Shown in pieces: positions 19,075-26,555 of a stretch of 36,276 bases of DNA. The translations under genes and the position numbers were made by a program. The notes below the pieces were generated by a model. It made no database searches. It was not told where the DNA came from and was given only the letters and a program-made list of their open reading frames with translations. Source of the DNA: Simplicispira psychrophila DSM 11588 (GTDB taxonomy: Bacteria > Pseudomonadota > Gammaproteobacteria > Burkholderiales > Burkholderiaceae_C); assembly GCF_000688255.1 (NCBI RefSeq), contig NZ_JHYS01000023.1, positions 1 through 36,276 on the forward strand. The letters run 5' to 3'. Position 1 is the first letter of the stretch; each line of letters starts with the position of its first letter.

Positions 19075-19934
19075 GTTTTTGCTGGTGCCGATTGGTACGC
19101 GGCCATGGCCTCGCCGAGCCGGATGGCGCGCGCTGGCGCCCAGTCGGCGTTAAAGCGCAGTGGTCCGGCCGGAAACAGCATCACCACGGTGGAGCCGAGC
19201 AGAAAACAGCCCATTTCTTCGCCTTTTTTCAGGTGGATGTTTTTGTCGGCATAGTCCCAGCTGCGCACGGTGCCTGGGCGGGGCGGATTCACCAAGCCGT
19301 GCCACACCGTGGCCATGCTGCCAACGATGGTGGCGCCGACCAGCACTAAAACAAATGGGCCGGTAGCTGAATCAAAAAAGCACACCACCCGTTCATTGCG
19401 GGCAAACAGCCCGGGCACACCGCGCGCCGTCGTCGGATTGACCGAGAACAGATCTCCAGGCACATGCACCATGCGCTGTAGTTGACCGCTGCATGGCATA
19501 TGGATGCGGTGATAGTCGCGCGGGCTCAAGTACAGCGTGGCGAAGTGACCGTTGTCAAAGGGTGCTGCTAGCGCCGCGTCGCCGCCGAGCAGGGCAGTGG
19601 TTGAGTAGTGGTGGCCTTTGGCTTGAAAAATCTGGTCGTGCGCCATGGCGCCAAACTGGCTGATGGCGCCATCCACCGGGCAAATCAGATCGGCTTGGGC
19701 CAGCGGGCGCGCACCGGGGCGCAGCGCGCGGGTAAAAAAATCGTTGAAGCTGGCGTAGCTGGCGATGTCGGGATTGGCCGCTTCGGCCATGTCCACACCA
19801 TAGTGGGCGACGAAGCGGCGGATCAGGGCCGTGGTCAGGGCGCCTGCACGGGCCGAGGCGATGCGGCCAGCCAAAATGGTCAAGGCCCGCTTGGGCAGCA
19901 GGTACTGGGGCAGTACAGCGAGGCGATCAGACAC
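19071..19934 (-). CDS. psd: phosphatidylserine decarboxylase proenzyme
   Basis: A 287-residue membrane-associated proenzyme that makes phosphatidylethanolamine from phosphatidylserine. Family marks are PDIASYASFNDFFTRALRPGARP (about residues 56-77), CPVDGAISQFG (Asp about 88), YLSPRDYHRIHMP (about 135-147) and the self-cleavage site LLGSTVVMLFP, where LGST (about 246-249) yields the pyruvoyl group from its Ser. I chose the GTG at 19934 (VSDRLAVLPQYLLPK), the usual N-terminus of this group; the frame stays open to 20237 without family resemblance and would overlap the divergent HPP gene. Confidence 0.94.
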   Translation of the reverse strand: MSDRLAVLPQYLLPKRALTILAGRIASARAGALTTALIRRFVAHYGVDMAEAANPDIASYASFNDFFTRALRPGARPLAQADLICPVDGAISQFGAMAHDQIFQAKGHHYSTTALLGGDAALAAPFDNGHFATLYLSPRDYHRIHMPCSGQLQRMVHVPGDLFSVNPTTARGVPGLFARNERVVCFFDSATGPFVLVLVGATIVGSMATVWHGLVNPPRPGTVRSWDYADKNIHLKKGEEMGCFLLGSTVVMLFPAGPLRFNADWAPARAIRLGEAMAAYQSAPAKT

Positions 19935-20140
19935 GGCATGAAGGCGGGTAGTGGCAAGAGCGCGCCATTCTATAGACCCCACTGCTGGCTTCCCGATGCG
20001 CTGCGTCTGGCGCCAGGCAGGTGCCGATACGGCAAAATCCGCGGCCCAGCGTTTTTGTCGCACTGCAAGTGCGTCGCCGCGTGGCCTGGCTTGCAAACAC
20101 CGCGCCGCAGGGGACGTTTTTATCGCTCTTTTATCCACAC

Positions 20141-21373
20141 ATGCCCTCCGCTGATTCCGACCCGGTGCGTACACCGGGTGATCCAGGCGATCCCGGTGCA
20201 CCGACTGGCTCGCCTTTCCCTGTGCCATCCCCTGCACCCTCTTGGTATCAACGCACCCAGCCCTGGCTGCGCAATTTTTGGCCGGCCCCCGTCCATATCA
20301 ATGGCCGTGAACGCCTGCGCGTGGCGGTGGGTGTGGCGCTAGGGGTGTTGCTGGCGGCATTGCTGAGCCGCTGGTGGGCGCCCAGCGGCAGTGCGCCGCC
20401 GTGGATGGTGGCTTCGCTCGGAGCCAGCGCGGTGCTGGTGTTTGGCATTCCATCGAGTCCGTTGTCGCAGCCGTGGCCGCTGCTGGGTGGCAGCACTCTG
20501 TCGGTGTGGGTCGGCATGGCCTGCGCCGCGTTGGTGCCTGATCTGGCGTTGGCAAGCGCCCTGGCCGTGGCGTTGGCTGTGGCGGTCATGGTGCCGCTAC
20601 GTTGCCTGCACCCACCGGGCGCTGGGTTGGCACTGTTTGCCGTGCTCCAGCATGGCCAGGGCGTGGATGTGGCGGCGTTTCCGGTGCTGTTCAACACCAT
20701 CGTGTTGCTGCTCACCGGCATTGCCTACAACACGCTCACAGGGCGCAGCTATCCGCACCCGCAACGGGCAGCGCAAGACAGCGCCGGGACGCCGCAAGGG
20801 CGCTTTACGTCCGGCGACTTGGATGCCGCGCTGGAGCAGTACAACGAGGTACTCGACATCAGCCGCGCCGACCTGGAAGGGCTGCTGCACCTGGCCGGAC
20901 GCGCCGCGTTCCAGCGCACGCTGGGCGAGTTGCGCTGCACCGACATCATGTCCAAGCCACCGCTGGCGATAGAGGGCGGGGTGTCTTTGAAGGACTCATG
21001 GGCCTTGATGCGCCGCGAGCAGATCAAGGCCTTGCCCGTGGTTGATGCACAGCACCAAGTGCTGGGTATCGTCACGGTGGCTGATTACATGCGTCTGGCC
21101 AATCTGGAGGTGCACGAAGGCTTGGGTAAGCGCCTGCGTACCTTGGTGATGGGGCGCACCGGACAGCCGACGATGGCGCGTGACATCATGTCGCCCCAGG
21201 TGCAGGTAGCGCAGTCGCACCAGCATGTGATGGACTTGGTGCCGCTGTTTTCGCACGGTGGTCACCACCACATACCGATCGTTGATGCGCAGCAGCGGCT
21301 GGTCGGTATCGTCACCCAGACGGATCTGGTGCGGGCGCTGGCCGCAGCCACCATGCAGGCGGAAAATGCATGA
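20141..21373 (+). CDS. HPP-family membrane protein with C-terminal CBS domain pair
   Basis: A 410-residue protein. After a Pro/Gly-rich N-terminus (1-40) comes the HPP transmembrane domain (about 60-200) with segments VAVGVALGVLLAALLS, WMVASLGASAVLVFG and the name-giving motif CLHPPGAGLALFA (HPP at 157-159). Two CBS motifs follow (about 275-340 and 350-405): DIMSKPPLAIEG to VVDAQHQVLGIVTVADYM, and DIMSPQVQVAQS to IPIVDAQQRLVGIVTQTDLV. Relatives have been linked to nitrite transport in plastids and cyanobacteria; here the substrate is unknown and CBS suggests nucleotide control. The ATG at 20141 fits; the frame is open further upstream. Divergent from psd. Confidence 0.88.
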   Translation: MPSADSDPVRTPGDPGDPGAPTGSPFPVPSPAPSWYQRTQPWLRNFWPAPVHINGRERLRVAVGVALGVLLAALLSRWWAPSGSAPPWMVASLGASAVLVFGIPSSPLSQPWPLLGGSTLSVWVGMACAALVPDLALASALAVALAVAVMVPLRCLHPPGAGLALFAVLQHGQGVDVAAFPVLFNTIVLLLTGIAYNTLTGRSYPHPQRAAQDSAGTPQGRFTSGDLDAALEQYNEVLDISRADLEGLLHLAGRAAFQRTLGELRCTDIMSKPPLAIEGGVSLKDSWALMRREQIKALPVVDAQHQVLGIVTVADYMRLANLEVHEGLGKRLRTLVMGRTGQPTMARDIMSPQVQVAQSHQHVMDLVPLFSHGGHHHIPIVDAQQRLVGIVTQTDLVRALAAATMQAENA

Positions 21374-21399
21374 GGGTGGAGCAGGACGCGCCTGAGTGG

Positions 21400-21428
21400 T
21401 AGGCAGATAAACTGCATGGCGCTACAAT
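21400..21428 (+). promoter_or_regulatory. candidate sigma-70 promoter of infA
   Basis: TAGGCA (21400-21405) and TACAAT (21423-21428) with a 17-base spacer. This would give an infA leader of about 210 bases, which is long, and such leaders are typical of cold-induced messages. The match at -35 is weak (4 of 6). Confidence 0.35.
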
Positions 21429-21645
21429 CGACAGGCTAAAGCACAGCGCTTTGCTTGTCCATTGAAGCCGTCTCCCCCACGGCATCCTTCCTGACCTGCA
21501 CCCCGCGCGGTGCAGCGACCCCACAGCCCGAATGCACCGTGTGTACGGCCCTTCACAGGGCTTTACTGCCTTTTCTTGCCTGTGGTGGACGCGCCATTGC
21601 GCAGGCGCTGCGTACGGATTGAATCGTTTTTAAGAGATTGAACAT

Positions 21646-21891
21646 ATGGCCAAAGAAGAACTTATTGAAATGCAGGGCAGCGTCACAGAAGTGCTGCCGG
21701 ACTCCCGTTTTCGCGTCACGCTCGAAAATGGGCACCAACTGATTGCCTACACCGGCGGAAAAATGCGCAAGCACCACATCCGTATCCTGGCGGGCGACAA
21801 GGTGTCGCTGGAGTTGTCGCCCTACGACCTGACCAAGGGCCGCATCACCTTCCGCCACCTCGCCGGCCGCGGTCCAGGACCTAGCCGCTAA
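21646..21891 (+). CDS. infA: translation initiation factor IF-1 (stand-alone paralogue)
   Basis: An 81-residue OB-fold protein: [52 protein letters not shown] and [11 protein letters not shown] are the IF-1 signature. IF-1 binds the ribosomal A site during initiation. It is not in the spc/alpha ribosomal protein operon; betaproteobacteria often have such a second infA, slightly longer at the C-terminus (here GRGPGPSR). It has its own candidate promoter and a leader of more than 200 bases without a reading frame, so regulation at the RNA level is plausible. AGAGA precedes the ATG. Confidence 0.93.
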   Translation: MAKEELIEMQGSVTEVLPDSRFRVTLENGHQLIAYTGGKMRKHHIRILAGDKVSLELSPYDLTKGRITFRHLAGRGPGPSR

Positions 21892-22005
21892 TGGCATAGG
21901 CCGATCACCGCGCTGCCTGCATGGCATTGGCATTTTTTTAAATAAATTGAATAGATGCACTTTTTTCTAAAAAGTGGCTTTTTCCAGAGTTAGAATACTA
22001 CTTGT

Positions 22006-22082
22006 CGGAGCGTAGCGCAGCCTGGTAGCGCATCTGCTTTGGGAGCAGAGGGTCGCGAGTTCGAATCCCGCCGCTCCGACCA
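22006..22082 (+). tRNA. tRNA-Pro (anticodon TGG)
   Basis: A complete 77-nt tRNA. CGGAGCG pairs with CGCTCCG, the anticodon stem is TCTGC/GCAGA with loop TTTGGGA (anticodon TGG), the T-loop is TTCGAAT and the CCA end is encoded. A strong intrinsic terminator follows ten bases later. Confidence 0.97.
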
Positions 22083-22092
22083 AAAACACATC

Positions 22093-22122
22093 AGCCCGGT
22101 ATCGAAAGATACCGGGCTTTTC
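22093..22122 (+). terminator. intrinsic terminator after tRNA-Pro
   Basis: Perfect 11-bp stem AGCCCGGTATC / GATACCGGGCT with a GAAA loop, followed by a T-rich tail TTTCTGTTT. Confidence 0.93.
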
Positions 22123-22195
22123 TGTTTGTGTGCCACCAAAATGCAGCTAGCCACCGCGCCTTTGCGTTGGCGCGGTGAATGACCTCAGCGTGGCA

Positions 22196-22546
22196 TCAAT
22201 CCGTCTCGGGGTAGTCGCTGGTGTGCATGGCGTCGCGTTTTTGGTGTGCGTGGTAGGCCGTCAGGACTTGGTGTGCCACCATGTCGAGCGACGGACGTAT
22301 CACGCCTTGTTTGTCCGTCCACACCTTGGGCGTCAGGCTGCCGGCCAGCGTTACCGAATCGCCATCCTGTAGTGCCATCAGCGCCGCGCAGGCGGCGTCG
22401 TCAAAGGCGATCACATTGACGAACAGAGTCGTTTCGTTGTCCCCGGCCGTGGCCCGCACTTTGGCCATGGCAAAGGGCTTGCCCGCTTTGCCCAGGCGTT
22501 TTTCTGGGGCGCCATAAAGTTTTCCGCCAACCAGTCCGTCAATCAT
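22196..22546 (-). CDS. single-stranded DNA-binding (SSB-like) OB-fold protein
   Basis: A 116-residue SSB-like protein. It consists almost only of the OB-fold: MIDGLVGGKLYGAPEKRLGK, FAMAKVRATAGDNETTLFVNVIAFDD and DGDSVTLAGSLTPKVWTDKQGV. The acidic tail of chromosomal SSB (DDDIPF) is missing, so this is an accessory SSB of the type found in prophages and plasmids of Burkholderiales. The ATG at 22546 is preceded by AAGGAG. It lies just outside the island boundary, between two tRNA genes, and could be a remnant of an older insertion; that is an inference. Confidence 0.78.
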   Translation of the reverse strand: MIDGLVGGKLYGAPEKRLGKAGKPFAMAKVRATAGDNETTLFVNVIAFDDAACAALMALQDGDSVTLAGSLTPKVWTDKQGVIRPSLDMVAHQVLTAYHAHQKRDAMHTSDYPETD

Positions 22547-22580
22547 GTAGTGCTCCTTGCCCGCCAAGAATGGGCGGGGC

Positions 22581-22622
22581 AAAAAAATAAGCCCCGCTAC
22601 CATATTGGATAGCGGGGCTTAT
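22581..22622 (-). terminator. intrinsic terminator of the original tRNA-Thr gene
   Basis: A perfect 13-bp stem ATAAGCCCCGCTA / TAGCGGGGCTTAT (22587-22599 with 22610-22622). On the minus strand it is followed by seven T. It sits directly downstream of the tRNA-Thr 3' fragment, as expected for the terminator of the tRNA gene before the island inserted. Confidence 0.85.
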
Positions 22623-22632
22623 TTTATTTTGT

Positions 22633-22682
22633 TGGTGCCGGAGAGATGAATCGAACACCCGACCTTCTCATTACGAATGAGC
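22633..22682 (-). other. 3' fragment of tRNA-Thr(CGT), probable attachment site of the island
   Basis: On the minus strand these 50 bases read as the 3' part of a tRNA: anticodon arm CTCATTCGTAATGAG (anticodon CGT, Thr), variable loop, T-arm with GTTCGATTC, half acceptor CTCCGGC and ACCA. The 5' half (D-arm, acceptor) is absent: the sequence after 22682 (GGACGTGCGCATTC) does not match a tRNA. This is the pattern left when an integrase recombines in the 3' half of a tRNA gene. The intact copy should lie at the far end of the element, beyond the window. Confidence 0.85.
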
Positions 22683-22806
22683 GGACGTGCGCATTCTATA
22701 ATGTTGATTAGGGTTCGGATGTTCATGTAAATCAATCGCTTACGGCAGTTTATTGGGCAAGTAAGCAAGTCGTGCGTTGATTTATGTGCATCTAAATACG
22801 CCCAAC

Positions 22807-22850
22807 TTGCCTACAGATTGCCTACAGATTCCTGTGGGCTTGCCTACGAG
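22807..22850 (+). repeat. three TTGCCTAC direct repeats before the integrase gene
   Basis: TTGCCTACAGA occurs twice in tandem (22807-22817 and 22818-22828), with a third related copy TTGCCTACGAG at 22840-22850, immediately upstream of the integrase ribosome-binding site. An inverted match (GGCAAGT) lies at about 22756. They are candidates for arm-type integrase sites or an int operator. Confidence 0.55.
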
Positions 22851-22864
22851 TCGAAAAGGATAGC

Positions 22865-24205
22865 ATGGCCAAACAACCGAAACGTGTACGCCTGACCGCT
22901 GGCCGAGTGGAGTCCTTCACCTGCGCTGCCGGCAAGTCGCAAGATTTTCTGTGGGACACCGACACTCCGACGCTGGCGCTGCGCGTATCGCCCACAGGCC
23001 GAAAGACTTACGTGTTCGAGTCGCGTCTGAAGGGGGCCACCTTGCGCTTGACCATCGGCACCGCAGCAGACTGGCCGATTGGGCGGGCACGCAGCGAAGC
23101 ACAGCGCCTCAAGATGCTGGTGGACGACGGCAAAGACCCGCGCGAAATAGAAAGCCAGAAGCAGGCCGACAAAGCTGCCGCCCAAGTTGCCGCCGCCACT
23201 CAGGACGAAGCCGACAGACAAGCCGCCCTGACCGTGGGCGAAATCTGGCCTCTGTATTTGCAGACTGGCAAGCCCAAGCGCCGCGACGCATGGAAGCCGC
23301 GCTATGTGGCTGACCTCAAGAACATGAGCGCGCAAGGTGGCGTGCCCAAGCAAAGAGGGCAGGGGCTGACCCGACCGGGGCCGTTGTATCCACTGATGGC
23401 GCTGGCGCTGGCCAGCATCAACGAGGACGTGCTCCAAAGCTGGTTTGACCAAGAGGCTATGTCCGGCAAGCACCAAGCCGCCCGCGCCCTGATGATGTTC
23501 CGTGGTTTTTTGCGCTGGTGTACCGCCAAGCCCGCCTATCGCGCACTGGCTGACCGTGAGGCCGGCAAGTCCGCGCATATCCTTGACCAGCTACCCAGCA
23601 CAGCAGACAGCAAGCGCAAAGACGCGCTGCAAGCTGACCAAGTGCGCGGTTGGTGGGAGGGAGTGGAGCAATTGAGCAATCGCACCGCCAGCGTCTACCT
23701 TCGCGCCATGCTGCTGACCGGTGCACGCCGTGAAGAACTGGCGGCACTGACGTGGGCGCATGTGGATTTTCAGTGGCGCAAGCTGACCATTGCCGACAAG
23801 GTGGTCGCTACCCGCACCATCCCGCTGACACCGTACTTGGCGCACTTGCTGGCCAGCTTGCCCCGCGTGGGGCCATACGTGTTTGCCAGCACGAGTAAGA
23901 CCGGGCGCATCACCGACACCCGCAACAGTCACGCCAAAGTTTTGCAGGGCGCTGGGATTGAGAAGCTGACCATCCACGGCTTGCGCCGCACGTTCTCGCT
24001 GCTGGGTGAGGCTGCTGGCGCACCAGCCGGTGCAATTGCGCAAGTGATGGGACACCAGCCATCCGCAACTGCTGAGGGTTACAGGCCACGAAGTATTGAT
24101 GCGTTGCGCCCGTATACAGAAAAAATCGAGGCGCACATCCTGAGTGTGGCCAACGTGCAGTTCGACCGCGCTATCGAGCCGGGCAAGCTGCGCGCTGTGG
24201 GCTGA
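22865..24205 (+). CDS. tyrosine-type site-specific integrase
   Basis: A 446-residue integrase of the P4-like group, which use tRNA genes as targets. The N-terminal arm-binding domain (about 15-110) shows FLWDTDTPTLALRVSPTGRKTYVFESRL and TIGTAADWPIGRARSEAQRLKMLVDDGKDPR. The catalytic domain (about 250-430) has the first Arg in LLTGARREELAALTW, the H-x-x-R box in IHGLRRTFSLL, and the last His and nucleophile Tyr in VMGHQPSATAEGYRPRSID. AAGGA precedes the ATG. It lies 180 bases inside the tRNA-Thr fragment and reads into the island. All catalytic residues appear intact, so it may be active. Confidence 0.93.
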   Translation: MAKQPKRVRLTAGRVESFTCAAGKSQDFLWDTDTPTLALRVSPTGRKTYVFESRLKGATLRLTIGTAADWPIGRARSEAQRLKMLVDDGKDPREIESQKQADKAAAQVAAATQDEADRQAALTVGEIWPLYLQTGKPKRRDAWKPRYVADLKNMSAQGGVPKQRGQGLTRPGPLYPLMALALASINEDVLQSWFDQEAMSGKHQAARALMMFRGFLRWCTAKPAYRALADREAGKSAHILDQLPSTADSKRKDALQADQVRGWWEGVEQLSNRTASVYLRAMLLTGARREELAALTWAHVDFQWRKLTIADKVVATRTIPLTPYLAHLLASLPRVGPYVFASTSKTGRITDTRNSHAKVLQGAGIEKLTIHGLRRTFSLLGEAAGAPAGAIAQVMGHQPSATAEGYRPRSIDALRPYTEKIEAHILSVANVQFDRAIEPGKLRAVG

Positions 24206-24222
24206 AATACAAGCTAAATAGG

Positions 24223-24262
24223 CCTCTAGCCCTTTAGATACGTGCGCCATAAGCTATTTTTA
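24223..24262. repeat. 40-bp dispersed repeat, copy 4, inside the island
   Basis: CCTCTAGCCCTTTAGATACG followed by TGCGCCATAAGCTATTTTTA, 18 bases after the integrase stop. It shares the CCTCTAGC start, the AGCTAT.TTA end and the 40-bp length with the chromosomal copies, although the middle is more diverged. Confidence 0.6.
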
Positions 24263-24312
24263 ATATAGCAATCGCTGGCGCTGCTGGCCGTGTGGTCAGT
24301 AATGCGCCTGAC

Positions 24313-24338
24313 ACCTAACAGGTACGGTTTAAGATACC
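24313..24338. promoter_or_regulatory. candidate autoregulatory operator of the toxin-antitoxin pair
   Basis: Two short inverted repeats lie directly before the toxin start: ACCT-AAC-AGGT (24313-24323) and GGTA...TACC (24321-24338). Type II antitoxins commonly bind such sites, but this one is proposed only from place and symmetry. Confidence 0.4.
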
Positions 24339-24341
24339 ATC

Positions 24342-24659
24342 ATGGACATTCAGATATACAGCGACAGTGCAGGCCGCGTGCCTTTGGTGCAGTGGCTAGA
24401 AGCGCTGGCCGACCGACAGGGCCGCGCTGCCATCAAGGCCCGGCTGCTGCGCCTGGAGGCTGGAAACTTTGGCGACTGCAAGCCTTTGCGCGATGGCGTG
24501 CAAGAGCTGCGCATCGACAAGGGGCCTGGTTACCGCGTCTATCTGAGCCGACAAGGGCCGGTGCTGGTGCTCTTGCTGTGCGGCAGTGACAAGGCCGACC
24601 AAGACCGCGCCATCAGGCAAGCCATCGAGTATCTGAACGACTGGAAGCAAAGGGGATGA
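24342..24659 (+). CDS. RelE/ParE-superfamily toxin, HI1419 type
   Basis: A 105-residue protein of the HI1419-type addiction-module killer family: VPLVQWLEALADRQGRAAIKARL, GNFGDCKPLRDGVQELRI, GPGYRVYLSRQGPVLVLLLCGSDKADQDRAI. The small alpha/beta RelE fold, the ELRI-GYRVY core and the KxxQxxDI-like C-terminus (KADQDRAIRQAIEYL) are typical. It is expected to inhibit growth, probably by ribosome-linked mRNA cleavage, though targets differ in this superfamily. Toxin-first order and an ATGA overlap with the next gene match the HI1419/HI1420 arrangement. It probably stabilises the island. Confidence 0.88.
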   Translation: MDIQIYSDSAGRVPLVQWLEALADRQGRAAIKARLLRLEAGNFGDCKPLRDGVQELRIDKGPGYRVYLSRQGPVLVLLLCGSDKADQDRAIRQAIEYLNDWKQRG

Positions 24660-24961
24660 ACATGAATGCACCACGCGATGTGAGCTACCAGGGCTATTTG
24701 ATTGAGTCCCTGAAAGACCCGCTGGAGGCCGCCGCCTACGTGGAGGCCGTGATGGAGCTGGACGACCCCACCGCGCTGCTGCTGGCACTGCGGCAAGTGG
24801 CCAAGGCGCACGGCATGGCAGAAGTCGCACGCCGCGCTGACGTGGGCGAAAAGACGCTGTTCAAGGCACTGAGCGCCGAGGGTAACCCTACGCTTTCGAC
24901 TATCCACAAGGTGCTCCACGCCGTGGGCCTGCGCCTGAGCGTCACGCCAGAGCACGCCTGA
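24656..24961 (+). CDS. antitoxin with Cro/C1-type helix-turn-helix, HI1420 type
   Basis: A 101-residue partner of the upstream toxin. Its N-terminal half (DPLEAAAYVEAVMELDDPTALLLALRQVAKAHG) and helix-turn-helix (MAEVARRADVGEKTLFKALSAEGNPTLSTIHKVLHAVGLRLSV, about residues 52-95) are the hallmark of the HI1420-type antidote family. It starts inside the toxin stop (ATGA, 24656-24659), so the two are translationally coupled. It should bind the toxin and repress the pair. A second in-frame ATG lies two codons later. Confidence 0.88.
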   Translation: MNMNAPRDVSYQGYLIESLKDPLEAAAYVEAVMELDDPTALLLALRQVAKAHGMAEVARRADVGEKTLFKALSAEGNPTLSTIHKVLHAVGLRLSVTPEHA

Positions 24962-25216
24962 GAGTTTTCGCCCCGGAAAAACTGGCCTTGTTCTTGTCGG
25001 ACGGCTGGCTTACAGCGCCACAAAATAGGCTAAATATCAAAAGTCAACAGTCAGAATCTGTTGTGTTGTTATTACGCACGTTGATTGCAAGCCATTGATT
25101 TGCAAAGAGTTTATTGCTTTGCGTTGATGCGTTCTGATGCCAATACGCTTTGGCGCCCCTCTAGTGTTTGGTGCTGATTGAGATATGCACAGAATAGATT
25201 TTCTATCGAAACACAG

Positions 25217-25471
25217 ATGGAGAATCAATTGCCAACATCAACACCGACACAAACCGCACCCAGCGCTGCACCGCCCCCCGAGTTCCCGCCGCTGGAGCTT
25301 GAGCGCCGCCCCCGCGTCATCACCGAGCAAGCTGCGCACTACCTGAACCGCCGCCCACAGACGTTGCGCGCATGGGCTTGCTTGGAGAACGGCCCACTGC
25401 GCCCGACCCGCATACATGGCCGCTTGTCGTGGGGCATGGCTGAGATTCGTGAACTGCTGGGCGTGCAGTAA
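25217..25471 (+). CDS. small DNA-binding protein, excisionase/AlpA-like
   Basis: An 84-residue protein. A Pro-rich N-terminus (about 1-32) is followed by a compact helix-turn-helix-like part: VITEQAAHYLNRRPQTLRAWACLENGPLRPTRIHGRLSWGMAEIRELLG. This has the layout of MerR-like excisionase/AlpA domains (helix, turn, recognition helix, short wing). Such proteins drive excision or activate int in P4-like elements. The ATG at 25217 lacks a clear ribosome-binding site. It opens a plus-strand block of four genes; its stop overlaps the next start (TAATG). The 255 bases before it hold no gene that I can see, but have a short inverted repeat ATAGA-TTT-TCTAT (25194-25206). Confidence 0.7.
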   Translation: MENQLPTSTPTQTAPSAAPPPEFPPLELERRPRVITEQAAHYLNRRPQTLRAWACLENGPLRPTRIHGRLSWGMAEIRELLGVQ

Positions 25472-25863
25472 TGGGCACCACCATCTACTCCCACCCCGAC
25501 GGCCACGAAATCACCGTGGGCAATGGCTTGCTGACCGCCTGCATCAGCGATGGTGTGTCCGTTTCAATCCCCGTTGGTCACGCTGGCCTAGCCGATATGG
25601 GCCGTGCGCTGCTGGAGTGCGCAGTCACCGCCGCGCAGGACGACAGCGAGAAGGACGGCGCTGAGTTGGGCATGGGCTTGTTGCAGGAGCTGCTTGAGCT
25701 GCGCGGACTGCCGCAGGCCGAATCGCTCAAGGCGCTGCGCACTGCACTGCTGGAACTGGCAAAGCTGGAGTACCCCGAGAGCGCTATCGGCGGCTTCGCT
25801 GGTGCAGTGGTCAACGTGCTGGAGATTGGCATTGCCCACCTGACCGAAGGGAAGCCGGAATGA
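25471..25863 (+). CDS. acidic protein of unknown function, early block
   Basis: A 130-residue protein, MGTTIYSHPDGHEITVGNG to GIAHLTEGKPE. The first 40 residues look like a small beta-sheet (ITVGNGLLTACISDGVSVSIPV), while the rest is mostly helical and acidic. No known motif is recognised. It starts on the stop codon of the previous gene and its own stop overlaps the start of the Rha-type gene, so all three are translated as a coupled set. A role in regulation or antirepression is possible from position only. Confidence 0.7.
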   Translation: MGTTIYSHPDGHEITVGNGLLTACISDGVSVSIPVGHAGLADMGRALLECAVTAAQDDSEKDGAELGMGLLQELLELRGLPQAESLKALRTALLELAKLEYPESAIGGFAGAVVNVLEIGIAHLTEGKPE

Positions 25864-26555
25864 AAAACGCCCGAACCCACAACAAAGCAGATTCAGGCAC
25901 CCTCGACAAGCGTGATTCTACCGAACTGGTGCTGACCACCAGCGCCGAGCCTCGTGTCGATTCGCGCCTGCTGGCAAAGCAACTGGGCGGCGACCATGCC
26001 AACGTGTTCGAGCTGGTCACCAACTACCGCGCCGACTTCGATCAACTGGGGGTTGTCCGGTTTCAAACCGAGAAACCCATGCCCGGCTCGAAAGGCGGAC
26101 GACCCGAGCGCTTTGCCCTGCTGAACGAAGACCAAGCGCACCTGATGCTGACCTACCGCCGCAACACCGCCAAGGTGCGCGCTCTCAAGATCAAATTGGT
26201 GAAGGCGTTCAGCAACGCCCGCCGCGCCGCCACTGTTCGCCAGGTGGAGTACCTCCCCGCCTACCGCGACTTGCAGGATGGCATTCACGCCTTGGCCGCT
26301 GGCTCAAAGAACGAGCGCTTCATTCACATCAACGCGGCCAAGGCGGTGAACAAGGCAGTCGGCATCGAGGTCGGCAAACGACCTGGTGCAGCACTGCCCG
26401 TGCAATCGCTGCTGACCGTGGCAAACATGCTGGCCGCCGGTGCCGTCCACAGCGCCACCGACTGCCGCCAGATTCAAGAGCGCATCCATGCCGCCCTGTC
26501 GCCCATCAAGGCGCTGACCGCACGGCACATGGGCATCGGCTTGGAAGGCAAATAA
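25860..26555 (+). CDS. Rha-family phage regulatory protein
   Basis: A 231-residue protein with the pRha domain at about residues 30-120: VDSRLLAKQLGGDHANVFELVTNYRADFDQLG, FALLNEDQAHLMLTYRRNTAKVRALKIKLVKAFSNARR. Rha proteins were first noted in phage phi-80 and lambdoid phages, where they affect growth in certain hosts; they are thought to be regulators. The C-terminal half (about 130-231) does not match a family I know. The gene begins within the stop of the previous one (ATGA) and is followed directly by the next start, so it is inside the early operon. Confidence 0.82.
   Translation: MKNARTHNKADSGTLDKRDSTELVLTTSAEPRVDSRLLAKQLGGDHANVFELVTNYRADFDQLGVVRFQTEKPMPGSKGGRPERFALLNEDQAHLMLTYRRNTAKVRALKIKLVKAFSNARRAATVRQVEYLPAYRDLQDGIHALAAGSKNERFIHINAAKAVNKAVGIEVGKRPGAALPVQSLLTVANMLAAGAVHSATDCRQIQERIHAALSPIKALTARHMGIGLEGK

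Noticed and set aside
22633-22682. A working tRNA-Thr gene
   Set aside because: The acceptor 5' strand and the D-arm are missing; only the 3' 50 bases match a tRNA.
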